From Pontederia crassipes (taxonomy: Eukaryota; Streptophyta; Magnoliopsida; Commelinales; Pontederiaceae), in contig CM060198.1 in assembly GCA_030549335.1 (NCBI GenBank), forward strand, positions 496,001 to 560,000: a stretch of DNA of 64,000 bases. Reading direction: 5' to 3'. A program made the translations under genes and the position numbers. Under the pieces are notes generated by a model. That model made no database searches. It was given only the letters and a program-made list of their open reading frames with translations, and had not been told where the DNA came from. The stretch's first letter is position 1; each line of letters begins with the position of its first letter. Shown here piece after piece: positions 1 through 10,085 of this stretch.

Positions 1-59
1 AGAAAAATCATTCTCGAATTTTAACATAAAGTAGAATGCTTGCTATAATAATCTTGGAA

Positions 60-1560
60 ATTGTACTTTCATCTCGTCCACGTTGCCTCAATTTCATTAT
101 GGTGCTTCCATTCAATCTTCACCACTTTATTCCTCAAACGATGTTCACCATTCTCTAGTATCTCTGTAGGGTACTCTTCATAGGTGAGGTGTTTCTTGAT
201 AGTTGGCTTTTCAATCGCCATTACATGAAGCTATCATATTTGTACGTGCGCAGTGCTGACACATGAAAGATATTACGAATCTTGGCATATGAAGGAGGCA
301 ATGTCAATTTGTATGCACATTCACCCACCTTTTTCAAAATCTCGAATAGTCCAATACACTTAGGAGTCAATTTACCCTTCCTGCAAACCTCATGACTCCT
401 TTGGTAGGAGATGCCTTGAACAGTACACGATCTCTAACCTGAAAGATATGTTCCCTTCTTTTCTTGTCTGCATAACTTTTCTGATGGCTCTGAGCTACCG
501 GCATCCTTTCCTTGATCAGATCCACCTTCTATGCATACTTCTCTACTAATTCAAGTTCTAATAGTCTTCATTCACTAACTGCACCCCAACATGTGAGAGA
601 CTTATAAGGTCTTCCATATAGTGCCTCAAATAGTGCCATCTTGATGGAGGAGTGTAGGCAAACTCAGCTTAGGTGAGGTGATAATTTCAGCTGCCTTGTC
701 AATCTATGACACATGCTCTCAGCGTATCCTCCAAGGTCTGGATCATCATTTCACTTTTCCCATCACTCTAAGGATGAAAAGCAATATTGTAACGCAGCCT
801 TGTACCGAAAGCATGCTACAACCCTCTCTGGAACCATGCTATGAACCTTGGGTCCCTATTTGATACAAGGGAAATATGAATTTCATGTAACCGGATGATC
901 TCATCAACATATAATTGTACCATACTTGCAGCTAACTATCTTACATTATATGGTAAGAAGTGAGCTGACTTAGTCAATTTGTCTACGATGATCCAAATAG
1001 CAACATGTCCTTTCTATGTTCTTAGGAGATCCACAATGAAGTCCATTGTGATTTTCTTTCATTTTCGCTGAGGTATGGGTAATGGATTTAACAGTCCAAG
1101 TGGCTTTTGGTGCTCAATCTTGACTTCTTGATAGATCAAGCATTTAGATACAAATTCTTCTACATCTCTTCTCATGTCTTTCCACTAAAATGTTCTTTGA
1201 AGGTCTTAGAATATTTTAGTGGTTCGAGGGTGACTAGCAAATTCTAACTTGTGCCATAGTCAGATTTTCTTCCTTGAGCTCTTTGTCTTCAGGTACCCAT
1301 AGTCTGTCTTAGAACCTGATGCATCTTGATCAATCTTATAATTTGGGTGTCATTTCTTACACAGAGCTTTCACATTCTTGTACTCTAGATCATCCTTCTA
1401 TGCTTTTGCAATCCTTGTCACCAAATTCAATTGAATGACATAGTACATCATCAGCTTTCCCTATGTGCTTCTTTTAATTATAGTCTATTTGTAGACTCTC
1501 GGTCGCCATTGACTTTCATACTTCCTTCTTAGAGCATCTGCCACTGAGTTCGCCTTCCAT
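60..1560 (-). pseudogene. gypsy integrase and C-terminal tail, heavily mutated
   Basis: Translating the minus strand piecewise gives recognisable integrase-core fragments around 1100-850 (MDFIVDLL, IVDKLTKSAHFLPY, YVDEIIRLH, SNRDPRF), then HP-SDGKSE near 770 and a C-terminal tail near 190-60 (LTYEEYPTEIL, EATW) of the kind found at the end of Tekay/Del integrases. Stops and shifts occur throughout, and no single frame stays open longer than about 60 codons. The aspartates of the DDE triad can be partly placed (MDF, SNRDPRF with N replacing the usual D). It is not functional. Confidence 0.75.
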
Positions 1561-1604
1561 GAATGATAAAGAATATCAAACTCATAATCTTTCAAAAACA
1601 CTAG

Positions 1605-1862
1605 CTATCTTCTTTTGTTCATGTCGATTTCTTTTTGGGAGAATACATACTTGAGACTCTTATGGTCAATGAAAATTTCAAATTCTTTTCCATACAAATA
1701 GTGGCACCATATCTTCAAGGCAAACACTATTGCTACCAACTTCAGATCATGAGTACGATAGTTCCTCTTATGAGACTTGAGTTGTCTTGAGGCATAGGAC
1801 ACCATGCTTTCATGCTGCATCAACACACAGCCCAATCCCATTCCACTAGCATCACTGTACAT
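1605..1862 (-). pseudogene. gypsy RNase H fragment (85 residues open)
   Basis: An 85-residue open segment begins [16 protein letters not shown] and continues to the VAYASRQL-like and [27 protein letters not shown] parts of gypsy RNase H. The aspartate in YSDAS matches the first catalytic carboxylate, and the acidic residue expected near the RNYxTHDLEL motif is changed (THDLKL, lysine for glutamate), so the active site is probably dead. The ATG is the accidental first methionine, not a real start. It ends in frame-breaking mutations before the integrase. Confidence 0.85.
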
Positions 1863-1953
1863 TGTGTAGCCTCTAAATTCTATACCCGAAGTAGTTGGCT
1901 ATACATTGTGTAGCATCACTGTACATATGCTGTTGGCTATACCCGAAGTAGTT
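1863..1953. other. patchwork junction (filler DNA) at the Tekay break
   Basis: The 16-mer TATACCCGAAGTAGTT occurs at 1881-1896 and again at 1938-1953. Between them are short copies of element-side sequence (ACATTGTGTAGC and ATCACTGTACAT, both also present at about 1849-1870). The segment is thus a mosaic of pieces from both flanks, as left by template-copying end joining. Confidence 0.6.
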
Positions 1954-2363
1954 CGAGCAAAAGAACAGCTGAAGTTGCTGGATCTTATCATCTATAAATG
2001 TCAGTATATGTGAAATTAGATCAGTTACCATCAAGCTTTTGCCAACAACAATAATATTATTATTTATTATATCTATATTTACAGGCATTAATCGTTAGGA
2101 AGATGATCTTTTGACCAGTTTTTTTCATTTCAATAACAGCAATCTCTCTCTTCGATATTTTTACTTAGAGACTAGTTAACTGGAAACAATAATATATATA
2201 TATATAATTCGATTTTTTCGTCCAAGGTATATTATACATACATATATACAAATATATTGAAACTTATCTTTTTTATTTCATGATCACAATTTGTGTGTAC
2301 TTTGCCTCTTATTTAGTTTTTGGAATACAAATATACTGACATTGAAGCTGCTGAACGCACAAG
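1927..2363 (+). other. exon-like host fragments left of the solo LTR
   Basis: Two short stretches look coding on the plus strand. From 1927 a 28-codon frame reads MLLAIPEVVRAKEQLKLLDL and onward to a stop at 2011. After an AT-rich stretch, a second frame covers 2320-2363 (EYKYTDIEAAERTS) and is interrupted by the solo LTR. I do not recognise the protein. Lack of a clear splice donor after the first stretch keeps confidence low; both could be chance open frames. Confidence 0.3.
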
Positions 2364-3284
2364 TGTAACGACCCCAAAATTCGACCCTAATTTAAAATTT
2401 TTTTCGAACCTTAGGCGACGTTACTTTGACCTTGACATGCCTATCTTCATGAAACATTACAGCGGAAACATAATAATAATAAACTTAAACGTTAACATCG
2501 TAAAACATCATAACAGCGGAAGACTTTAACATAATTAAATCCCAAGATACATAAACTGGCCCATGGACCTAATAGGCTCTAACGTACACCCAATAGAGGG
2601 TTAAACATACATAAATGAGTTCAAGTGAAGTACATGACTCAATAAGGCCCATAAGCCATACATAAATAACTTTTACAAGAGTTCGTCAATATGACATAAT
2701 ATAAGTAAGATAACTTGGGCCGTAGCCCGACTCGTCCATGTGCAATGTTTTTGTCAAGAGGCCCTCACCGCCGAACCTAAGCCTCACCCATACCTGCACG
2801 GATCCATGAGATGCAGGGAATTTCTCCCGTTAGAGTATGTTGAGGCTCATGCATGCTATGACCTTAGAATATAATCACTACATGTCATGGCATATGCATA
2901 TCATTATCTTGGAACATAAATCATATGCATGCTATGAGCTACTTATGCATACTACATGACATGTGTTCATATCATCATAGCAATATAAGATAACAAGTAA
3001 TATCATAATCTTTAAGTCGTGCATATCATAACTTATCATCATGCTAATGCATACCATATTTTTATCTTACTTTACTTTAGCATCTTTCATCACGTCATGA
3101 TATGATGTGACAAGTGGACATTTACATGGCATCCTTATAGGTGCATGCTTCATCATACTTCTTTAATATCTTTACTTTATATCCCAAGTCATTCATCATT
3201 CATCTTTTTGTCTTTCATCTTTACTTAGATACTTTCTTATCTTGTCGATTGAGAATGGTAGTGACTAATAAATCATCCTCCCCG

Positions 3285-3475
3285 TAGGGTGGTCTTTATC
3301 CTCATCCGTAGATGAGGTCTTTATCCTCCCCGTAGGTGAGGTCTTTATCCTTTCCCGAAGGCAAGGTCTTTATCCTCCCTGTAGGTGAGGTCTTTATCCT
3401 TCCCCAAAGGCAAAGTCTTTATCCTCATTCGTCAATGAGGTCTTTTCCCACTCGTCGGTGGGGTCTTAGGTTGGG
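3285..3475. repeat. short tandem array, about 27-bp unit
   Basis: About seven imperfect copies of a unit built on GTCTTTATCCTCCCCGTAGG and a short TGAG spacer run head to tail inside the solo LTR. The second half of each unit alternates between CCGTAGGTGAG and CCGAAGGCAAG types. Confidence 0.8.
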
Positions 3476-3649
3476 TACCGATTGGTCCCGGATCATAAAA
3501 ATGTCACTCCTTCATCAATCCGTCTTTTAATCATGTTCATCAATACATACAATCATTCACACATGTTGCATATTGTAACCCTAATTAAGGTCATAATAAC
3601 TTCAAATCATGCTAAGTGTGGGCATTCACACATAACCAATCATTCCCCA

Positions 3650-4235
3650 AAAACGGTCGACCATTTTGGATAACGATCGACCATTGGTCATATATCGGAC
3701 GACCGATCAGATTATCGGGCGATCGTTTTGGTTCTGTCGGACGATCGAAACCGTGTTCAGGTTCATCCGCTAATCACAGAATGTGACAACATCTCTGAAA
3801 CGGATGACCGCTCATATATCGATCGACCATTATGGGTCTTTCGGACGACCGAAATTGGACTTCGGTTCGTCCGCTAATCACAGAATGTTTTGGCTATTTT
3901 GGCAATGCATATCGAACGACCGTTTGACAATCGGTCGATCGGTACTTGACTTTTCGGATGATCGAATCGAAGTGTTCGGACGATCGCTAATCACAGAATG
4001 TGTCGAATATTTTCGACCACCCATATCGGACAACCGTTAGAAAATCGGTCGACCGCTACATGTCTTTTGAACGTCCGAAATAAAGTTTTCGAACGACCGC
4101 TAATCATAGAATGTGTCTGCCCTTCCAGAACGGTCGACCATTATAGAACCGATCGACCGTTGGACAGAGTTTTACACTACAATGGTCTCCAGAACGGTCG
4201 ACCGATACATTATCGGTCGCCCGTTCTATGCCAAC
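3650..4235. repeat. tandem array, about 110-bp unit, rich in GGTCGACCG-type palindromes
   Basis: CGCTAATCACAGAATGT (or its one-base variant) recurs at about 3768, 3871, 3986 and 4098, giving four units of roughly 103-115 bp. Each unit also carries several variants of CGGTCGACCG or CGGACGACCG, so the array is a dense cluster of short CG-containing palindromes within an otherwise AT-rich LTR. Confidence 0.75.
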
Positions 4236-4973
4236 AAATATACGACTTTTACATCATTCCATTCCAAATATTTCATATATATTTACACATTGAACACATA
4301 CATGATTCCAAACATCATATAGTGCATTTCTTAATATTCTTGGCATTCTAATCATGAATACAATGATGTTTTCACATATGGCATTTAATCATATTAATTA
4401 CACATATGAATGTACATGAGCAATAGGTAATCATACTATGCTAACATGAATCACAATGAGCATCATAACTATGAACATGCTTAGTAGTAGCACAGAAATC
4501 TAAATCATATAGAAGGTACATATCATGATTAGCACTTGCATAACAATTTATAAAACATGAATCACCAAATGCACATCCTCTAATCCTTCATCTAAGAACA
4601 AAGATTATTCTTAAGTCCTAATCCATACATTAAAACATTATTAGGGAGAAGTTAGGGTTTTGGATCTCTTCAAACAAATCTTAATTAGTAATGTCCTAAT
4701 CCCTTAATCTTCTTTCTTTTTTCTCTAGCTCCAAAGACTCTAATGGGACTGTCATGATGATTAAAAGAGAAAATGATGAGCTAACATCTCACTAATAGCT
4801 AGGTGGAGAGAGAGAAAATAAGAGGAGTTTACTGTAGCTACAGTAACTCGTTAAGGGGGTAGGTGAGTTAGGGTGTTTGTTTATTTGATGTGGTAATGGG
4901 CTGTGGGCTTCACACGGCTGGGCTTGTTTTTTCTTTTTTTTTTTTTTGATTTATTTCAAGATATTACAACAAG

Positions 4974-5195
4974 TGCCAACCTCTTTTTCTCGAATACAAA
5001 TATGAGTGAAGTACCAGTTAACTGCATAGATCAGTGACTTCGTTTCTTCTAATTCACGATATTTTGCTCGTGCAGTGATTCTTGTGGACGAAGAGGATAA
5101 ATTAGCAGTCAAAGATCCGGAAGACCCAAAAATAGAGTCGCCGATAAGGAAAATATGTGTGCGCAAATCAAATATTGGCTATAAGGTGAAGTACT
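4974..5195 (+). other. exon-like host fragments right of the solo LTR
   Basis: Removing the LTR and one ACAAG copy lets the frame from 2320 continue across the site (ERTS then ANLFFSNTNMSEVPVNC) to a TGA near 5036. A second coding-looking stretch follows a good acceptor (GCTCGTGCAG, ending about 5086): it reads VILVDEEDKLAVKDPEDPK and onward to IGYK, and meets a GT at about 5187. Family unknown. The continuity across the insertion site is what supports a real gene fragment rather than chance. Confidence 0.35.
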
Positions 5196-5570
5196 TTTTC
5201 ATTTGATCACACGAAGAAAATTTTTGCTCATTGCATTATTCAGCAGTCCCGTTGCTATAATTTTTATTATTGATCGGGCGCGGGGGAACGGCTCTTCCCT
5301 GATATTTAATCCAAAAATCATTAGTTTGCATGAGTTTGACACATCCGAATTAAAAGAAAAAAAAATCGATGCAAAACCTACATTATTTAATCAATGGAAA
5401 TTAGAATAGCGAAAAAATATAATAGGCATTTTAACATTGAGATGAAATATTTTCTATATACTATTTTATCACTTAATTTAGGTGCCAAAGCTATGTTATA
5501 AAGATAACAAAAATATTAAATACGCAAATTCAGAGATATCCATAGACAAATTGAATATTATTTAGGTTAA
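5196..5570. other. AT-rich spacer, no gene seen
   Basis: A 68-codon open frame at 5203-5409 has no recognisable domain and a composition typical of chance. I see no splice sites or repeats worth naming. Confidence 0.5.
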
Positions 5571-6282
5571 TGATGCATGCAAAATATAACATATTTTAGT
5601 TAATTATTTTAAATAAATTTTCTGTAATTTGATCATGGCATGTATCATTTTTAGTCACTTTTAATCGTAATTCCGGATTTATTAATTTTGATTATTAATT
5701 CTCTGAATATTTTAATTGTGATGGATTAATTAAACTTGGATAATTATTTTGCAGGAAAATTCGAATCTCGGCCGAAATTCAAAGAAATTATTCCTTACGA
5801 CCGAGATTTGGCTTTACACCCAAGTCGTTGTGGGCGAGATTTCTAGGGGGTAATAATATGGGAATTTTCGTTGTTACGACTGAGATTTGAAGGTGTAAAG
5901 ATAAAAGGAATTTTATCTTTTGGGCGTAATGGCATGAAGATGAAGGGTGTAACAATTAATTGATTTTATCTTTTGGGCGTAACAAGATAAGTTCCTTCCT
6001 TACGGTCGAGATTTGGAGGGAGTAAAATAAATTTTATCTCTTTGGGAGTAAAGATAAAATAATTTCTTACGGCCGAGATTTGGAGGGGGTAATGTCAATG
6101 AAATCATTCTTTTGACCGAGTTTATTTTTGGGCGTAACAAGATATATGATGGAGTAAAGATAAGAAAGATTTATCTTTGGGCGTAATGATAAAAGAATTT
6201 ATCTTTGGCCGAGTTTATCTCATAAATTTTAAAGACAACCGTACGATGTTACGGCCGAGATCAAATTGAAAGCCGTTCGCAC

Positions 6283-6291
6283 CTATAAATA
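6283..6291 (+). promoter_or_regulatory. TATA box of Athila A 5' LTR
   Basis: CTATAAATA lies in a block conserved in the other LTRs (14047-14055 in the 3' LTR; reverse complement at 23486-23494 in copy B). The conserved GC-richer block downstream, starting with GTGAAGAATCC, is the likely transcription start region and R. Confidence 0.7.
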
Positions 6292-6988
6292 CGTGAAGAA
6301 TCCATCGTTTCAATTCGTGCTCTGAAGTTCAGGTTTCTTCCACGGCGAGTCGTGAGCTCTGCAGGCTACGACCAAGAGGAGAGAGGTGCGACGGCTGGAA
6401 GTTGATCGCGACCCTGATCAAGTCCGAGAGGCTGCCCGACTGTCTGCCCGTGTTTCGAAGCTTCGACTTTTGTCTATTTGGGTGTAATTCTTCCAATTAT
6501 TATTATTTTGTTATTATCTCTCCAGAATTTCTAAGATGAACTCCATATTTTTATTTATTTCATGTTAGGAGATTATTATTGAAGGAAAACTATTTGGACC
6601 CTATATTATTTGTTTTAATCTTTTCTGATCAGTTAGTTAATTATGCTTAATGCTTTTAATTTAATTACTTAGATTTCTGAATTGAGTACTTACCAGTTTG
6701 TGGATTATTTAATTTCAGAATTCATTAATTAAATTAATTGATTTTATGTAAAATTAATAATTGACATAAATTTGATAACTAGTGTGTGGAGAATCAAGTT
6801 TATGTGGTCTGTTAATCTAACCAATTTGTGGAGTGATTAATAGTCTAGGATTTTCATATTAATGCATCTTAATTTTAATCTTATCTGACGAATACCAGTT
6901 TGTGGGACTTTAGGTTTGATTAAATTTAAGATAGTTTGATTTATGGGATTAAATAACAGAATTACTAGTTTGTGGACTCTGTGATGTT

Positions 6989-7005
6989 AATCTTGTAAAT
7001 TAATA
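6989..7005. repeat. left target-site duplication of the LINE, 17 bp
   Basis: AATCTTGTAAATTAATA is repeated exactly at 8204-8220. The uninterrupted single copy is present in the copy B LTR (reverse complement at 22770-22786). Confidence 0.95.
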
Positions 7006-8203
7006 CAACAACAACAACAAAGCCTTATCCCACTAGGTGGGGTTGGCTACATGGATCATACGACGCCATTCTTATTGTTCCACTGTCAAGCATTTTTTTT
7101 TTTTGAGAAGATGAACATCTACCTTCTTTTTTTATTTTGAGGGAAGAAAGGATGGCTATCACCAACAATAACAACAACAACAAAGCCTTATCCCACTAGG
7201 TGGGGTCGGCTACATGGATCATACGACGCCATTCCGCTCTATTAGTAATCAAACCTTTCGGTATATTATTCACCAGTAGATCTTGCTCTATTAGTTCGCC
7301 AAGTCTCCGCCTTGGCCTCCCTCTCCCTCTTTTAATCGGACTCCAGATTATATGATATACTCTTCTTACTAGCGCATCTAATGGTCTTCTCTAAACATGA
7401 CCAAACCATCTCAAACGATTCTCTACCATTTTCTCACTAATAGGAGCCACTCCGACTCGTTCACGTATATGGTCATTCCTAATCTTATCTAATCTTGTAT
7501 GACCACACATCCATCTCAACATCCTCATTTCGGCTACCCCCATTTTACGTTCATGTTGTCCCTTCATAGCCCAACATTCACTACCATATAACACTGCTGG
7601 CCTTATAGCAGTACGATAGAATTTTCCTTTAACTTTATTGGGTACTTTTCTATCACAAAGAACTCCAGTGGCTTTCCTCCACTTACACCAACCAGCTTGA
7701 ATTCTATGATTAACATCGTCATCAATCTCACCATCTTGTCTTACAATTGATCCTAAATATTTAAACTTTGTCACTTGTGGAATTATATCCTCCCCTAGCT
7801 TAACTTTCAAATTGTCTCTAAGTTGTTTATTTGTGAAATTGCTATGCATATATTCTGTTTTATTCCTACTTAAACGAAAACCCTTTGACTCCAACGTATT
7901 TCTCCATATTTCCAATTTTGTATTAATCTCTTCTCTTGAATCCGCTAAAAGTACTATATCATCCGCAAATAGCATGCACTTAGGTACCTCCTCTGTGATA
8001 CTTTCGGTTATAGCATCGATAACTAAGTTAAATAGATACGGGCTTAAAGCTGATCCTTGATGTAGGCCAATTCCTATAGGAAATTCATTTGTCTCACCTC
8101 TGGGTGTCCTAACCCTAGTCAATGCCCCATCGTACATATCTTGTATTACCTTAATGTAGGCAACATTCACCCTCTTCTTTTGCAAGGCTTTCCAAAGTAC
8201 ATC
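7006..8203 (-). mobile_element. RTE-type LINE, 5'-truncated, inserted in the Athila LTR
   Basis: The minus-strand element ends in (TTG)n, read here as CAACAACAACAACAA at 7006, the short tandem tail typical of RTE LINEs rather than poly(A). The conserved 3' end includes CACTAGGTGGGGTCGGCTAC. A perfect 17-bp target duplication flanks it. It is 5'-truncated within reverse transcriptase, as is usual for target-primed insertion. Odd point: the 3' end sequence occurs twice (from 7006 and from 7179). Confidence 0.9.
7391..8203 (-). pseudogene. RTE LINE reverse transcriptase, C-terminal part
   Basis: About 270 residues stay open. They include the palm segment GLHQGSALSPYLFNLVID and the catalytic box MLFADDIVLLA (FADD, both aspartates present), followed by thumb-region KFKYLGSIVRQDG and the C-terminal part with SECWAMK and MLRWMCGHTR, all as in plant RTE elements. 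The fingers, the endonuclease and the N-terminus are missing. The first dozen residues of the open frame (MNFLKLLIYKI) are host LTR sequence and target duplication, not LINE. The uninterrupted frame suggests a fairly recent insertion. Confidence 0.9.
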
Positions 8204-8220
8204 AATCTTGTAAATTAATA
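8204..8220. repeat. right target-site duplication of the LINE, 17 bp
   Basis: Exact copy of 6989-7005. Confidence 0.95.
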
Positions 8221-8525
8221 ACTTGAGAAAATTCATAATCCATCTTTAAAGATTAAATTTATCTTTTGTGGTTCAAATATTTATCCTGATCTATTTTCAT
8301 CCTAAGGCCTAACATTATTTTTATCTTATTTTCCTTATTTTATTTCATAAAATCTCTTTCCAAAAATCCATGTTTTTCCTCTCTTATTAATTTATAAATC
8401 CAGATATTGAATTAATAATATTCCTCGTGGGTTCGACACTCTTACTCCCTTTTTACTATATTACTTGAGCGACTAGTGCACTTGCTACCAAATTTTATTA
8501 TTACAAATACAACGCATCAAGTTTT

Positions 8526-8543
8526 TGGCGCCGTTGCCGGGGA
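8526..8543 (+). other. primer-binding site (tRNA-Asp type), copy A
   Basis: TGGCGCCGTTGCCGGGGA lies seven bases after the LTR end. It matches the primer site known for Athila and Calypso elements, complementary to the 3' end of tRNA-Asp. Confidence 0.9.
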
Positions 8544-10085
8544 ATATTTTATTAATTAATTTCTGATTTTTATGAATTATTAGGAGATGTAAATAAATTG
8601 TAAATAATTCTTTATAAATATGTATTAATTGTTTTAATTATTTTTGTGAATAATCTAATTTTTTTTTCTTTTGCTGATAAAGGTCACAACAATTTTTTAA
8701 TTTATCTACTTTCGGTTTAAAATCCGACGCCGATTGGATTTTCCGAATTACACTGTCGACTTATGGATTTACGACTTTAATTTGATATATCATCTTTATT
8801 AATTTTACGGCCTCGCAATGAATGATTTCTGAATTCTAAACTTTCAATCTTTACGGCCGTAATATTTTTATCCGAACGTTGTTTTACGCCATGAGTAATG
8901 GATATTGATTTGACCTTGTTACGCCCGGTTTATCGATGGTTTAAATTTTTTTACGCCCTATTCGAATCAGTTTTGACTTTTATTCTCGGCCGTAACATTT
9001 TAATTGTTTGAACTTTTCATATGGATTTGATCTGATTTCGTTGTTTTACGACCGTAAGGAATCGACTTAATTCACTTTCGGCCGTAATGATTCAATTTTC
9101 GACATTTGAGTGGGGTAATATTCTCAAGTTTCATTCGAAATTATTTCGGCCGAAACCCTATTTTTCTTTACGGCCTCGTGTTGACTTCATCTCGGCCGAT
9201 GTGACCTCGTCTTAATTGACAATTTAATCTTTTTTACGGCCGAGAATGATCTCATGTTTTCTTTTTACGGCCGAGAATTGATCTCATGGTTTTACGGCTG
9301 TAAAATTTCTGAACATTTATTTTTACGTCATATTACGTCCTTTTCGGCCAATTTATTTGTGATTTTTTCTTTCTTGGCCATCAACGGTCACGTTCGACTT
9401 AATTCTCATTGTTTTACGGCCGATATGAATTATCCTCTTCCTCGGCCATAATGAGTCATTTTGTCGACGTTTCGTTCGATTTTTATTTCGGCCGAAACCC
9501 TGTTCTATTTTACGACCAAGGTTGTCAACTTCAGTTCTTTACGCCTATGATTTTATATGTGAGGAGTTGATTGCCGAAATGATTCATCGCTGTGTTAATT
9601 TTTACGACGTTGTTTCGACCATAAGCCAACAAGTTTTTACGCCTTCACGTTGAACCCCTATCAACACTGTTTTATGATTTTTACGGACGAACGAGCCTTG
9701 GATTACTAATTTAATTTCGACAGTAAATCTATTTCTGTATTACGGCCGATCAATCTTATTTCCTCTCTGAAAATAATTTTTGATTATGTCTGATTATTAA
9801 CTTTACGGCCGCAAATTAGTTCGGACTTATTTTGTGCGGTTTGTTACATCATCATAAATTCTTTTGGTCGATATTAATATTTGGTATTCGTATTGGTTTG
9901 AAGAACTTCTGAAAAGTTCCTCTCGAAAATTAATTTTAATGACGAATTTTCAAATTCTATCATGCCGAAAGACTTTATTTGTTAAAAACTCATTTTTCGT
10001 GACCTATTATCTGAATTTCTTTCTTCTTGTATATATTTTATTTTATTCTATTATCTTACTGAAAATTGGTTGTTGCAGGTACTAA
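8544..10085 (+). other. untranslated leader with TTACGGCCGAGA-type motifs
   Basis: About 1.5 kb with no credible coding frame. From about 8800 to 9830 it carries some twenty or more variants of TTACGGCCG(T/A) at irregular spacing. It ends TTGTTGCAGGTAC at about 10082, an acceptor-like site just before the gag frame, which is also conserved in copy B. Confidence 0.7.

Larger units (their letters stand above)
1..1862 (-). mobile_element. Ty3/gypsy (Tekay/Del-like chromovirus) pol relic, truncated
   Basis: The minus strand reads, right to left, RNase H, integrase core and integrase C-terminus, the usual gypsy order. The element runs off the left edge of the window and is cut at about 1862-1872 inside RNase H, so no reverse transcriptase, gag or 5' LTR remains here. 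Many stops and frameshifts break the integrase. The relic is related to, but not the same copy as, the Tekay-like element at 24459-29629: both carry the RNase H segment starting MYSDA, but diverge clearly. Assignment to the Tekay/Del clade rests on the resemblance of the integrase and its C-terminal tail to plant chromoviruses. Confidence 0.85.
2364..4968 (-). mobile_element. solo LTR (gypsy-type), TSD ACAAG
   Basis: The segment starts TGTAACGACC and ends ATATTACA, so its ends form the TGTAA/TTACA inverted repeat of plant gypsy LTRs. It is bordered by the 5-bp direct repeat ACAAG at 2359-2363 and 4969-4973. No primer-binding site or coding region adjoins it, so it is a solo LTR of about 2.6 kb made by LTR-LTR recombination. 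Orientation is inferred from the Tekay-like LTRs at 27685 and 24459, whose 3' ends read TGTAAC on the plus strand. It holds two tandem arrays, listed separately. Confidence 0.8.
5571..8519 (+). repeat. 5' LTR of Athila copy A (1.73 kb without its insertion)
   Basis: It starts TGATGCATGC and ends CGCATCA, with an A and then the primer site following. A LINE fragment with its target duplication accounts for about 1.2 kb. The copy B LTR (22456-23992) and the partial 3' LTR (13549-14738) align along its length. The region 5770-6250 carries scattered (T)TACGGCCGAGA motifs. Confidence 0.9.

Noticed and set aside
3285..3475. CRISPR-like regularly spaced repeats
   Set aside because: Units are contiguous and degenerate with no unique spacers, inside a plant LTR, with no cas genes.
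5203..5409. 68-codon protein with a hydrophobic N-terminus
   Set aside because: Short, no recognisable family, in AT-rich sequence, and not continuous with the neighbouring exon-like frames.
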